Assembly (NCBI GenBank): GCA_015143295.1
Contig: CM026564.1
Coordinates: 12,202,416-12,266,415 of the forward strand
Reading direction: 5' to 3'
Length of the DNA stretch: 64,000 nt
DNA from: Tetracentron sinense
Taxonomy: Eukaryota > Streptophyta > Magnoliopsida > Trochodendrales > Trochodendraceae
Below the pieces are notes generated by a model. That model made no database searches, was not told the origin of the DNA, and saw only the letters and a list, made by a program, of their open reading frames with translations. A program made the position numbers and the translations under genes. Below are positions 32,481 through 44,699 of the stretch, piece by piece. Positions within the stretch are counted from its first letter, which is position 1, and the number at the start of each line of letters is the position of its first letter.

Positions 32481-34601
32481 TGTAACGACCCCAAGATCCT
32501 ACAAGGCTAAAATAGGACTTTGGAATCGTCACATTACTTAAACCTGCTTAAAATCCATGCATACAAGGCTTACTGCACGAGTCTCCAAAAATGAGAGTAA
32601 TAAAATTTTGATATATAAAAACCAAGTCATCCTGCTCAAGTCTATACTCGATGTAACCACCCATAGTAAAACAAATAGTCTAACACCCCACTGTAAAGTA
32701 ATCTTATGAGCAACATCATCTAAAAAGTCTATTACAAAACTCTTAAACCAAACAAAACATGAACTAGTAGGTGTAACCATCCAATCCCCTGGCTCCTTCC
32801 TCTGAAGGCTCACCTTCTCCTCCTTCCTTGGCGTAAGTCTCTTCAATCCACGACTCCGCCGTGTGCCCCTACTCTAAACCTACCAAGACAAAGTCCGGAT
32901 GAATACAAAAGTACTCGGTGTATATAAAATCCAACCAACAATAATAATATACCCTTAATTAGAACCATAACAATAACATAATTATAATCAGAGTACGGAA
33001 CAACGTGTGCTCATATACATCATATCATCACCTTGACTCGTGTACTTGTGAGAACCTTAGACTTAGAAGAAAATATACTTATGAGATACGTATGCTTATG
33101 AGACCACGTCCTTGTGAGATGCTTATGCTTATGCACCTATTCAGATCATACAGTGACCCACCTCTCTTGGAGGATGCAGACCATGCCCATGCAATTTCTT
33201 AACTGACATGCCACTCTTGGAGGATACGAACCATGCCCAAGCCATGCTTATTCAGAATGTCAGGCGTATGCAATGCTTATGCTTGTGGTCCACATGTGTG
33301 ACTTGTGAGACTCTTATCTTAACATACATGTGCATTTGTGCTTAAGTGTCGAAATTAACATTCGAGTTAGTAATTGCTTTGATTTCGATCTCCAACCATG
33401 GAAACAACACTATACTGTCTCATACCAAATAGTTAGAGAATTCCCGGTTTTAGAGGTTTTCCTCTAAGTTCTTACCTTTCCGACTATCAATTTCCATGCA
33501 AGTAATTAGGCATAGCTTAACAAACAATCACATATACATGTCTTATCATGATTCTTAGCACAGTTCATAATTAATTTCCTACAATTTCATAATAGTATAT
33601 TAGTATTTATCCTCTCAGGCATTTTCACAAACTCTTTGGGTTACGTTGATTATGAACCCATTGCCCTTTCTACATTTCAAACATTCCATCAAACCATAAT
33701 CTATCCATACAACCTAATTACAATCCACATCCACATATTAATCCCATCCTCCTTGGTATTTCCCATCCTCCATGCATCTCATCCACATCATTAAGTCCAT
33801 ATTTTCATCCATAATAGCTTACTTTATATAAAAATAAGGAAAAACACATCTAATTTCTATTTCTATTATATTAACTTTCACAAAACATTAAAATAGAGTT
33901 GATTTGGATAGTTTATCGACCTTAGGGATCCTTCCCTTGGATCCAAATCGCTCACAAGATGATTTGGGAAAGCTTTGAGGACGATCTCCAAGTTTTCCTT
34001 GCGATATCCAAGTTATCTCCTTCTCCAAGCAATCTCTTTCTCAAAACCCTAGGTTTTCTCTCCCTTTTTGCCAAATTAGGTTAGAAATAGGTAGAGTACT
34101 CTAATACCTTGGAATAGGACCTCTTACTTATAGCCCCAAGGTTTGAGGGCCAAAAGACCTAAAAGCCCTTACTGAAATTCTGCAAAAACATAAAAGACCT
34201 AGCGATCGGTGGTTATGACTGAGCGATCGGTCGCCTACTGATCGACCGCTGTTCTTGACCGAGCTCTTGGTCAAAAACACCCTCTCTGGAAAAATTTTCC
34301 ATAAAAAAATTTAACCAGTCGATAGCTACCGATCAATCGGTTGTGAGCCGAGCGATCACTAGCGATCGATGCTCTGTAGATTTTTGACCCATTATACTGT
34401 TTTGGTCATAACTTTTGACTCGTTCATCGGATTTCAACGATTCAACTTGAGTTGGATTCGTCTTTCGAAAAGGGACATTTCTAGCGTGTTAGAATTTTTA
34501 AAATCTCCTTAGATATAAATACATAAACATTAAAACATCATAAGGACTATAATACCCCTAATGCTTGCAATAAAAACATGAAAAAGATCCGGGTCTCTAC
34601 T
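32481..34601 (-). repeat. Element D 3' LTR
   Basis: About 2.12 kb, plus-strand TGTAACGACCCC to GGGTCTCTACT (last base changed from A). It has a hairpin GAATAC/GTACTC (32901-32916, one mismatch), repeated CTCTTGGAGG units (33160-33250), a weak TATA (34124-34135), a palindrome cluster (34195-34375) and the conserved U3 block (34402-34460). Confidence 0.85.
34195..34375 (-). repeat. Degenerate CGATCGGT cluster, element D 3' LTR
   Basis: GAGCGATCGGT, GATCGACCG, GATCAATCGG and GCGATCGATG motifs, more diverged than in T1. The other LTR has the cluster at 40420-40615. Confidence 0.6.
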
Positions 34602-34615
34602 TCCTCCCCCCTTAA
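34602..34615 (-). promoter_or_regulatory. Polypurine tract of element D
   Basis: Minus strand TTAAGGGGGGAGGA next to the 3' LTR. Confidence 0.8.
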
Positions 34616-34644
34616 AAGAATTTCGTCCCCGAAATTTACGTATC

Positions 34645-37635
34645 TTAGGTGAACAAGTACGGGTACTTTTCGCGGACTTCGGCTTCTCCATCCCAAGTAG
34701 CCTCTTCTCTAGAGTGATGCTCCCATTGCAAGAGTACAAGAGGAATGACCTTAGAACGCAAAACTTGCTCCTTCCGGTCCAAGATTCAAGTCAGTTGCTC
34801 CACTAGAGTCAAATCTTTCCGAATTTTCAATGGTTCCAAATCAATGACATGTGAAGGATCCGAAATATACTTCCTCAACATAGAGATGTGAAAGACATTA
34901 TGTACACCTGCTATGTGAGGTGGTAAGGTGACCCGATAAGCAACTTCCCCGACTCAGGTGATGATCTCAAAAGGACCCACATATTTCGGACTAAGCTGAC
35001 CCTTCTTGCCAAATCTCATCACCTCCTTTATAGGTGAGATCTTGACAAACACAAAATCTCCGACTTGGAACTCAACATCCCTCCTACGAGTATCGGCATA
35101 GCTCTTCTGTCTACTCTGAGCTGCTTTCAATCTCTCCCTGATCAACTAAACTGTATCCACAGTCTGACCAGCAAGCTCGGGACACAAAAGCTTCCTCTCA
35201 CCAACTTCATCCTAACACAAAGGTGAACGAAAACTCCTCCCATAAAGTACCTTAAATAGTGCCATCTGAATGCTAGCTTGATAGCTATTGTTGTAGGCAA
35301 ACTCAACCAACAGCAGGTGATCATCCCAACTAGCCTGAAAGTCTAACATACAAGCTCGTAGCATGTCCTCTATGATCTGGTTCACCCTCTCAGTTTGCCC
35401 TTTTATTTGCGGATGAAATGTCGTATAAAATTCAAATGGGAACCCATAGCATGCTGAAAACTCTTCCAGAACTTGGAAGTAAATCTCGGGTCTCGATCAG
35501 AAACAATACTAACTGGCACTCCATGCAAACGGACTATCTCCTTGATATAAAGGTTAGCCAACTGGTTCGAGTTGAAAGAGGTCTGATATGGATGAAAATG
35601 AGCTGATTTAGTCAATCAATCGACCACAACCCAAATGGCATCAAAGTTCTTGACCGTCCTTGGCAAACCAACAACGAAATCCATGGAGATATTTTCCCAC
35701 TTCCACTCAGGAATAGGAAGAGAGTGAAGAAGTTCTTGACCATCCCTGACCATAATGTTAGCCAACAAGGCTCCAGATGCTCCCACACTGAAACCTGCAT
35801 CAAGGCTAGATACCTCTTCAAGTAGCTTCAATTCTTGGACCATCAAGTGTGCCAAGAATCCAATAGGTTGCCTATTTAGCGCATCTGCCACCATATTTGC
35901 TTTCCCCAGGTGGTACTGGATAGAGCAATCATAATCCTTGAGGAATTCCACCTAGCGACGTTGCCTCAAATTCAGCTCTTTCTGCGAGAACAAATACTTT
36001 AGACTTTTGTGATCGGTGAAAACTTCAAACTGCGCACCGTACAAGTAGTGTCCCCAGATCTTGAGAGCAAAGACTAATGCTGCCAATTCTAAATGGTGGG
36101 TAGGATAATTCTTCTCGTGGTCTTTCAACTGCCGAGAAGCATAGGCAATAACTTTCCCATGTTGCATAAGAACACAACCTAACCCAATGAGTGAGGCGTC
36201 ACTGTACACCACAAAACCTTCACTACCGGATGGAACAGTCAAGATCGGAGCGGTGGTGAGACGCTTCTCCAACTCAAGAAAACTCTTCTCACATTTCTCA
36301 TTCGACTCAAACTTGGCGTTCTTTCGAGTTAGATGAGTAAGCGGAGCTGCCAAACTGGAAAATCCTTCTACAAATCTTTGATAATATCTAGCTAAGCCGA
36401 AGAAGCTTCGATCCTCTATAACACTCTTTGGCCTTCCGCATCCTTCCACTGCTTCTATCTTGGAAGGGTCCACAGAAATCTCCTCTCCAGATACCACATG
36501 GCCTAGAAATGCTACCTTTTCTAGCCAAAACTCGCACTTGCTAAGCTTAGCGTATAGTTTATGCTCACGAAGTGTCTTCAGTGTGACTCGGAGATGCATC
36601 TCAGGCTCTTTTATGTCCTGGAGTACACTAGAATGTCATCCACAAACACGATCACAAAGCGGTCCAGAGTCGGCTTGAAGATTCTGTTCATGAGATCCAT
36701 GAATGCTACCAGAGCATTTGACAAACCGAACGACAGAACTAGGAATTCAAAATGCCTATATCTAGTCCTGAATGCAGACTTAGGCACATCTTCTGCTTTT
36801 ATCTTCAACTAATGGTAGCTTGACCTTAAATCGATCTTGGTGAAATACTTAGCTCCTTGCAACTGATCAAACAAGTCATCGATCCTAGGCAAAGGATATT
36901 TGGTCTTGATAGTGACCTTGTTCAGTTGTAAATAGTCGATGCACATCCTCATCAAACCATCCTTCTTCTTCATAAACAAAATAGGAGCTCCCCAAGGTGA
37001 TACACTTAGGCGGACAAACCCAAGATCAAGCAATTCATCAATCTTCTCCTTAAGCTCTTTCAACTCTACTGGAGCCATCCTATATGGCGCTTTAGAGATG
37101 GGTGCTGTACCTGAGGCCAACTCAATTGCAAACTCTACTTCTCTATCCGGCGGCAAACCCGGTAAGTCTTTGGGAAAGACATCCGTGAATTCCTCTACAA
37201 CAGGGATACTTGAGGAATCTGGTGCTTCCGAGGTAGTAAGACTCAATGCCGTAAAATGAGCTCAGTCTTTCTTCTTCAACCATTGGAAACGAAAAGGGGG
37301 CTCACTGATTGGTCTAAAGTTGACTACCTTTCCAAAGCAATCGACATGCCAATGGTATTTGGAAAGCCAATCCATGACTATTATGACGTCCAAGTCTTGG
37401 AACTCAAGGACAATCAGATCAGCTGGCATTTCTCTCTGACCTACTCGAATATCACAATCTCGATAGACCTTATCAGTGATGACTGAACTACCAACAGGAG
37501 TAGGGATCGATAATTCACGATCTAACAGACTAAGCTCCATCGGAAACTCTCGTGCAAAACTAGGTGTGACGAAGGATTGAGTCGAACCATTATCGATCAA
37601 AACATGAGCGAGAAAATCATTTATCAAGAATGAGC
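34645..37635 (-). pseudogene. Element D pol, heavily decayed and partly deleted
   Basis: Pieces in order from 37635 downward: protease with VLIDNGSTQSFV (the catalytic DTG is DNG), RT ([25 protein letters not shown] at about 36620), RNase H ([37 protein letters not shown]), and integrase core pieces (SMDFVVGLPR, IVSDRDPRFTSKFWKSF). The chromodomain end EAEVREKYPYLF stops at 34645. The integrase zinc-binding region is missing: near 35755 the linker after RNase H (ANIMVR) joins straight to [11 protein letters not shown], where T1 and C have about 120 residues with the HHCC residues. Many stops and frameshifts. Confidence 0.88.
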
Positions 37636-37780
37636 CTGAATTAATACACAAAGCTAATTTTGTCAAATCATGCCAATAATCATATAATATACATTTAGCA
37701 TGCTGATACATAACAACAAACATCATCAAAACATATAATACATATAACATACAAAACTGAAATTTACACACTATACGTAC
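37636..37780 (-). other. Putative 145-nt intron between element D gag and pol
   Basis: Minus strand GTAGG is followed by GTACGTATAG, and the segment ends TATTAATTCAG before GCTCATTCTTG. Position and phase are the same as in T1 and C; the interior is AT-rich and unlike theirs. The codon before the site is TAG where C and T1 have CAA. Confidence 0.6.
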
Positions 37781-38763
37781 CCTACACAACGTCGTCGGAC
37801 GCCTATGCATCCTGCTCTGAGGTAGCAAACAGTCGACCCTGAGCTGGCTGGCAAGGCTGCTGAGATCTAGGGCCCTGTGGTGGCCTCTGTTGCTTAGATT
37901 GCCTGCCTCGAGGCCTGACTCCCTGTGGCTGAGTCGGCTAAAGCCCCTGTTGAATGCAGAGTGGGCAATCTTGGATCCGGTGTGAAACATCTCTATAATG
38001 AAAACAACCTCCAGTAATTGCCCTTCGCTCTCCTGCTCTATGCCTCTTCGCGCACTGGCTACATACATTATACAACTGGGTCCCAGCAGTAGGCGGAGCC
38101 ACCTGAGATGCTCGAGGGGCTACCTGAGTGGGCCTCTGATACGGGGTAGGCCTAGCAATCAGCATAGGACCTGATATCCTCGGCCTCTTATCTTGAGAGC
38201 CAAACCTACTTGCTTGAATCTTCGCCCTCTTCTTCAAAAATTCCTCTGAAATTCTTCTCAGCTATCAAGGCATACTAGTACACCTCTCTACATGTTTCGA
38301 GCTGAAGTATCGAAATCTTCTCCCGGATAGAATCCTTCAAGCCTCGCTTAAACCTCTTTGTCTTCATTCTCTCCGTAGCAATCAAGTGAGGAGCAAACCT
38401 AGAAAGCTCTACAAACTTGGCCTCATACTCGGCCACTGACATCTTCCCTTGCTCCAAGGTAGAGAATTCAATCTCCTTCTGATCTCTCACAAATACCGGA
38501 AAGTATCTCTCGTAGAAGATGTCGAGGAACTCCCCCTAAGTCCACTCTTGTCCAGCTCGCATTTCATTCCTCTGTCAAGATGCGGCCCTCCACCAATGTT
38601 CAGTTTCACCTTCCAAAACGAAGGAGGCCCATTTCACCCTCTGTTCATCGGTGGCCTCTAGCACAGAGAAAATCTTCTCTAGTTGCATGATCCACAACTC
38701 AGCAATTACGGGATCCGTACTATCATAGATGGCTGCAGGACTCATTCTCCTAAAGGCTTCCAC
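37781..38763 (-). pseudogene. Element D gag, 5' truncated
   Basis: From 38763 the frame reads GVEAFRRMSPAAIYDSTD, VKWASFVLEGETEHWW, then after breaks KEIEFSTLEQGKMSVAEYE, a linker, NVCSQCAKRHRAGERR and the knuckle CFHYRDVSHRIQDC (second Cys changed to Tyr, Gly to Ser). The N-terminal part before GVEAF is missing because the coding sequence runs directly into the LTR. It aligns with T1 Gag. Confidence 0.85.
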
Positions 38764-40844
38764 TCCATGCATACAAGGCTTACTACATGAGTCTCCAAAA
38801 ATAAGAGTAATAAAATTTCAATATATAAAAACCAAGTCATCCTGCTCAAGTCTATACTCGATGTAACCACTCACAATAAAACAAATAGTCTAACACCCAA
38901 CTGTAAAATAATCTTATGAGCAACATCATCTAAAAAGCTTATTACAAAACTTTTAAACCAAACAAAACATGAACTAGTAGGTGTAACCATCCAAGCCCCT
39001 GGCTCTCTCCTCGGAAGGCTCACCTTCTCCTCTTTCCTCGGCATAAGTCTCTTCAATCCTCGGCTCTGCTGTGTGCCCCTACTCTAAACCTACCAAGACA
39101 AAGTCCGGCTGAGTACAAAAGTACTCGGTGTGTATAAAATCCAACCAACAATAATAATATACTTGCACTTAATTAGAACCATAACAATAGCATAATTATA
39201 ATCAGAGTACGGAACGTGTGCTCATATACATCATATCATCACCTTGACTCGTGTACTTATGAGAACCTTAGACATAGAAGACAATATACTTATGAGATAC
39301 GTATGCTTATGAGACCACATGCTTGTGAGATGCTTATGCTTATCCACTTATTCAAATCATACAGTGACATGCTGCTCTTGGAGGATACGGACCATGCCTA
39401 AGCAATTTCTTAACTGATATGCCATTCTTGGAGGATAGGGACCATGCCCAAGCCATGCTTATTCAGAATGTCAGGGTATGCAATGCTTATGCTTGTGGTC
39501 CACATGTGTGACTAGTGAGACTCTTATCTTAACATACATGTGCATCTGTGCTTAAGTGTCGAAATTAACATTCGAGTTAGTAATTGCTTAGATTCTAATC
39601 TCCCACCATGGAAACTCCACTATACTGTCCCATACCAAGTAGTTAGCGAATTCCCGGTTTGAGAGTTTTTCCTCTAAGTTCTTACATTCCCAACTATCAA
39701 TTTCCATGCAAGTAATTAGGCATAACTTAACAAAAAATCACATATACATGTCTTATCATGATTCTTAGCACAATTCATAATTAATTTCCTACAATTCCAT
39801 AATATTATATTAGTATTTATCCTCTCATGCATTGTCACAAACACCTTGGGTACGTAGATTATGAACCCATTGCCCTTTCTACATTTCAAACATTTCATCC
39901 AACCATAATCTATCCATACAACCTAATTACAATCCACATCCACATATTAATCCCATCCTCCATGGTATTTCCCATCCTCCATGCATCTCATCGACATCAT
40001 TAAAGCCATATTTCCTTCAACAATAGCTTACTTCATACAAAAATAGAGAAAAACACATCTAATTTCTATTTCTATCATTTTTATCATATTAACATTCAAA
40101 AAATAATAAAATAGAGTTGATTTGGATAGTATATCGACCTTAAGGATCCTTCCCTTAGATCCAAATCGCTCCCAAGATGATTTGGGGAAGCTTTGAGGAC
40201 GATCTCCAAGCTTTCCTTGCGATATCCAAACTATCTCCTTCTTTTCCAAGCAATCTCTCTCTCAAAACCCTAGGTTTTCTCTCCCATTTTACCAAATTAG
40301 GTTAGAAATAGGTAGAGTACTCTAATACCTCGAAATAGGACCCCCTATTTATAGCCCCAAGGTTTGAGGGCCAAAAGACCTAAAAGCCCTTACTGAAATT
40401 CTGTAAAAACACGAAAGACCGAGCGATTGGTGGTTATGACCGAGCGATCGCTTGCCTACCGATCGAGCGGTGTTCTTGACTGAGCTCTGCGTCAAAAACA
40501 CCATCGCTGAAAAAATTTCCCATACAAAAAAGTTAACCAGTAGATAGCTACCGATCGATCGGTTGTGGACTGATCAATCGCTAATTTTGACCGAGCGATC
40601 CCTAGCGATCAGTGCTCCGCAGATTTTTGACCCATTATACTATTTTGGCCATAAATTTTGACTCGTATGTCGGATTTCGACGATTCAACTTGCGTTGGAT
40701 TCATCTTTCGAAAAGGGACATTTCTAGCCTTTTAGAATTTTCAAATTCTACATAGATATAAATACATAAACACTAAAACATCACAAGGACTATAATACTC
40801 CTAATGCTTGCAATAAAAACATGGAAAAGATCCGGGTCTCTACA
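38764..40844 (-). repeat. Element D 5' LTR, U5 end deleted
   Basis: Matches 32554-34601. The first 73 plus-strand bases of the family, and with them the primer site, are gone, and gag sequence abuts TCCATGCATACAAGGC. It holds a perfect hairpin GAGTAC/GTACTC (39111-39126), a TATA box (40344-40356), a palindrome cluster (40420-40615) and the U3 block (40642-40700). Confidence 0.85.
40344..40356 (-). promoter_or_regulatory. TATA box of element D 5' LTR
   Basis: Minus strand GGCTATAAATAGG; the equivalent in the other LTR (34124-34135) has decayed to CTATAAGTAA. Confidence 0.65.
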
Positions 40845-40890
40845 ATAGGAGGAAGAGGAGTACATCGAGGAGGTCCCTGCTGAGGAGCCT
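40845..40890 (+). repeat. LTR G, short continuation after element D
   Basis: GAGGAAGAGGAGTACATCGAGG matches the sequence that follows GGTCCATGGG in the element C LTR (52822-52855), so it continues the LTR interrupted at 32480. It is cut at 40890 by the Copia LTR. Confidence 0.75.
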
Positions 40891-41556
40891 TGATGCCCAG
40901 ATAATGGAACCTAGAGAGGAGGTGAGTAGGGTTTATTGAAAATAAAATTTACTCTAAGTGATATATGCGGAAATTAAAAATTATCACAACAACTACCAAA
41001 TAAAATCGGAGATAATAAAGGAGAGAGAGAGGTAAAGATACCAGAGGCCAAATATGTTATCGGGGTTTAGCAACTTGCCTACGTCCCCACCTTTAAGCTT
41101 TCCCGCTTTAAGGATTTTCACACGATTCACTAATTATACTCTTCTTTTTCGGTAGAGAGCAAGCCTTACAACCTTTTTCCAAGCTCAGGAAGAACCTCTT
41201 GCAATCCTTTTACAGGCTAAGGAATAACCTCTTCAAGAGAGACTCTCTCTTGAATAAAAAGAAGACACTCTTCTTAAACAGGGTGCAAGAATCCTTGATT
41301 CTTGACTATCAATAAATACAGAAATTGATGGATATTAAATCCAAATTGAAAGCTCCTAATTTGAGCTAGATTATAATTGAATGCAATGCTTACAATCTCT
41401 CAAGATTGATTAGAATTGAATGCTCAAGGAGAGGGATTGGGATTCTAAGTATTCAATGAAAAAATAGAGTATTGATTGCTGGAATTTTGTAAGTGATGAA
41501 TGAGCAATAGAACAGTGATTGGAATCCTTAGAATTATTTATTTTTATCATAAATCA

Positions 41557-41570
41557 ACTCTATTTATAGT
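41557..41570 (-). promoter_or_regulatory. TATA box of the Copia LTR
   Basis: Minus strand ACTATAAATAGAG, as at 27800-27811. Confidence 0.7.
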
Positions 41571-41639
41571 TGGGCAATCAATATGGCCGTTGGGAGTAGC
41601 ATGGAATGCGAACTAGCCGTTGAAGATTTTTCCCGCAGG

Positions 41640-41770
41640 CACTCGTCGACGAGTGAGAGAAATTTGGGCTTGAGTCGTCGCCGAGCGGAGACAGAAGCTA
41701 TGCTTCAATTTCCTGTCACCCACTCGTCGATGAGTCCCTTGTACTCATCGACGAGTTCACTAAATTTTTC
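41640..41770 (-). repeat. Palindromic TCGTCGACGA cluster in Copia U3
   Basis: ACTCGTCGACGAGT (a perfect 14-base palindrome), GTCGTCGCCGAGC, ACTCGTCGATGAGT and ACTCATCGACGAGT within 130 bases, starting 70 bases upstream of the TATA box. Confidence 0.75.
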
Positions 41771-42271
41771 AATAAACTCATCGTAATGAGACCAAAAAGA
41801 TGGGAAACATGCTAGGACCCTTAGGCAATTAAATTATCAATATTTTAATCATTTTTAGAGCCTTAGAATGATGTCCAAATTATTCTAGGTCACCTAGGGT
41901 CTATCTAGGTAATTTTTGAGCAATTCTTTTCCAATGTCTTGAGGACTTTTACAAGGTTCTAGACACTTTAACTTAGACACTAGTCTTCATAAAAGGATGG
42001 TCTTCAATCTTGATTTGAGAAGCTTCACTCTTGATGGATCTTCATGCATTGTCTTGAGCTTTTGAAACTTTTTGGAAGGACTAGCATTTGAACTATGACC
42101 TTGATGACTTAAGCTCTTCAATTCTTTTTATCTTGAAATTTGATCTTTATAGACTACTTCACTGAAATTTTACACACTCAATTGAAATATTAGAATATCA
42201 AGAGTCATTTCATTATTGTGTTATCATCAAAATAATTTAGGGTACTAAGGATTGTAACCTTGAGGCTTACA

Positions 42272-42731
42272 ATCTCTCCCTTTTTGATGATGACATAATA
42301 ATGTAAATGACTTGGGATGAGCTCCCCCTTAATAAATGCGTCAAGTACAAATTTAAGAAATGTATTGGATCATTTTGTAAGATGAAACAAAGAGATGAGA
42401 CAAAGAGGTTTTAACTTATGAAATCAAGAGAAGTTCCATGATCAATATTTCAATTTGAGTTTATTAACAACATATCTTATTTAAGTTGGAACGAAGAGAA
42501 GTTCCACAAAGAATGTGAATTTTGTTTGAGTTTAAAAACAATTAAAACCAATAATTCAAATTCACATTCATTCACATTTTCTCCCCCTTGGCAAAATCAA
42601 AAAAATTAAAAGGGAAACAATAGAGAAGATTTAAATGTCATATATAGGAGTAAAAAGTTATATGAAAGTGCAGGCATTACATCAAACATAAGGGAATACA
42701 AAAAAAATCAGAAAAGTCTTCATCAAAACTT
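42272..42731 (-). other. Copia polypurine tract and 3' noncoding region
   Basis: AAAAAGGGAGAT (42272-42286) directly before the LTR, followed upstream by about 450 bases without a gene. The ATGATGTCATCATCAAAAA wording next to the tract is shared with 29065-29100. Confidence 0.65.
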
Positions 42732-44699
42732 CTACCTCTTGGAACGCCTGTCAAGATTTGAAGTAGGTTGCTTTGGCTTGCTGGTCTTGGATAGGTCTTC
42801 AGAGGAAGATGAGATGACATCTACTGCAGGTGGCACTGGAGGAGTGGTTTGAGGTGATTATTGTGGAGGAGCTTGAGAAGGAGGGTGAGAGGGAACATAG
42901 ACTTCAGTTGGAATAGGAACATATTGAAGCTTGTGAGAGGTGGAGGCAGATTCTAAGGCAATTTGATCCACCTTGGCTGCCATCACACCAACCACTGGGT
43001 CTTGGTCATTTAAGAGGCTGGCCATTTGATGAATATCTAGCTTGGGCATTGACAACATTTCCTATGCTTTTCATGTCTCCCAGAAGCTTCTCACTCTCCA
43101 TGGAGGCATCCTCAGATTTCCTTTGCATCATGGTGATGATGGAGTCCACTCTATCCTTGATGACACTCCGTGTCATTTCAATCTCTGCCAATCTAGGCTC
43201 ACTGTCCTTCGCTTCAGACTGAATAATCTCCATCTTTGACTCTAGAGAAGATAATCTATCCATAGTCTCAGACTGGAGTCTCTCAAAATGGGCTGTCTAA
43301 GAGGCCTGAAAACTCTCTCTGGTAGTCCTGGAACTGTAGTATCCTCTGACTGATCTGCATTTGAAAAGCTCCATACTGGAGGCCATGGAGGCAACCTAGG
43401 CAGTCAGTAGACTCATCTACTCAACTGAGGGTGCAAGCTTGGAAGGGAACCAAAAGGGTGTCCTGGGTTCTCGAAATGGTCTAAAGCCTGTCTCTATGAG
43501 GACTAAGGCAAATCAGTGTCAACCATGATATCTCCCCAATCAGGCTCAGCCTCAGCCTCTAACTCGTCCTCTGGATCATGCACTGGTTGATTTGTAGTCT
43601 CTGGCTCAGTCCCTGTCTCTGGTTGTAATACTGGCTCAACAATGGGAGTAGAAGGGAGTATAGGAGAATGAGGATGAGATGATGGTGGAACATAAATGGA
43701 AGGAACAATAGGAGTGGAGTGAGAAGGTGGAGGAGTGGGAGTAGGGATAGAGGTGTCAGGAATATCACCTGAAGAAGAGGTAGGTATACTTTGGGATCCA
43801 AATATTACTAGACTCTATGTATGAGTATCCCATTCTTATAATAGTAGCCTTCGAGTAAACATCAGAATCAGAAATGGACTTTTTGTCCTGATAGGAGTCA
43901 AAAGGTATTTTGAAATGTTTAAATAATCTGGTGAGAGCAAGACCATAGGGAAGTTTGCCAGTGATCCTTTTGGTAGCATCCATCATCACATTAACAATGA
44001 TGAAAGAGAGATCTATGTGCTGGGTGGTCAAAATCCACCAAATTAGAAATACATCAAAGAAAGTAATGAAATCCCTGCCACCATCACGGGGAATAATATC
44101 GTAAGTAATGATTGGTGTGCAAGGCGAGCATCAAGGGTAAGATCCTCGAGCTTTGGAGGAATAGGGTTAGTGATGTCTTTATTGACACAAATCACTTTCA
44201 AGGCCTCAATGACATTGAATCCCTCATGGGAAACCCATTGATTTGTGGTATAATCTTGGAATATGCTGGTTGGGAATTTCAAGATTGATCTAAGTTCTAC
44301 CACATTGGAAGAAATAAGTTTTCCATGAGTATAAGAATAAAAACTTTGGGTGGTTTTGTCAAAAGTTAGATTGGAATAAAATTATTTGCATAAGTCAGGG
44401 TACATAGGTTCACGGAGTTCAAGGAACCTATGCCATCTAAGAGTATGAAATTTTGAAACTAGGAAATCAAGACCTATTCCTTTAAGAAATTCAAAATCAG
44501 GAACTTTACCATAGATCGGTTCTCGCTTGATGAAGTACTTCGTATAGTTTTCTTTGGCCGCTGGGGTCTTGAATAGATCGAGAGGTTCTTCATGGGAGGG
44601 TGCTTGGCTTTGAGATGATTCCCTAACTTTCTTCTTTCCTTTCTCCACTGTTGTGGCCTTCTTCTTTGGCAAAGAGGGGTTCTTCACACGAGGAGCCAT
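42732..44699 (-). pseudogene. Decayed extra ORF next to a Copia 3' LTR
   Basis: Reading from the ATG at 44699 (MAPRVKNPSLPKKKATT) there is a lysine-rich start, then a conserved-looking globular part in pieces (FEFLKGIGLDFLVSKFHTLRWHRFLELREPMYPDL; FPTSIFQDYTTNQWVSHEGF; ITGKLPYGLALTRLFKHFKI), broken by stops and frameshifts. Then come a Pro/Ser-rich linker, a heptad-like segment (MDRLSSLESKMEIIQSEAK at 43263) and a Ser/Lys-rich end stopping at 42732. The globular part resembles the family annotated in plant genomes as putative plant transposon protein; the site before the 3' LTR is that of the env-like ORF of SIRE elements. Function unknown; it is certainly not intact. Confidence 0.55.

Larger units (their letters stand above)
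32481..40844 (-). mobile_element. Decayed Tekay-type element D
   Basis: A minus-strand Ty3/Gypsy chromovirus with left (3') LTR 32481-34601 and right (5') LTR 38764-40844. It inserted in LTR G; flanks ATGGG and ATAGG are a target duplication with one mismatch. The 5' LTR has lost its last roughly 75 bases together with the primer site and the start of gag. Pol has many stops, frameshifts and an internal deletion. It is the oldest Tekay-type copy in the window. Confidence 0.88.
40891..42271 (-). repeat. Copia family-A LTR (3' LTR of a minus-strand element)
   Basis: 1,381 bp; minus strand TGTAAGCCTCAAGGTTACAATCC ... CTGGGCATCA, preceded by a purine tract. TATA box at 41557-41570; upstream of it a CTCGTCGACGAGT palindrome cluster (41640-41770). 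Shorter than the copy starting at 29064 because U3 has fewer repeated units. Confidence 0.8.
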
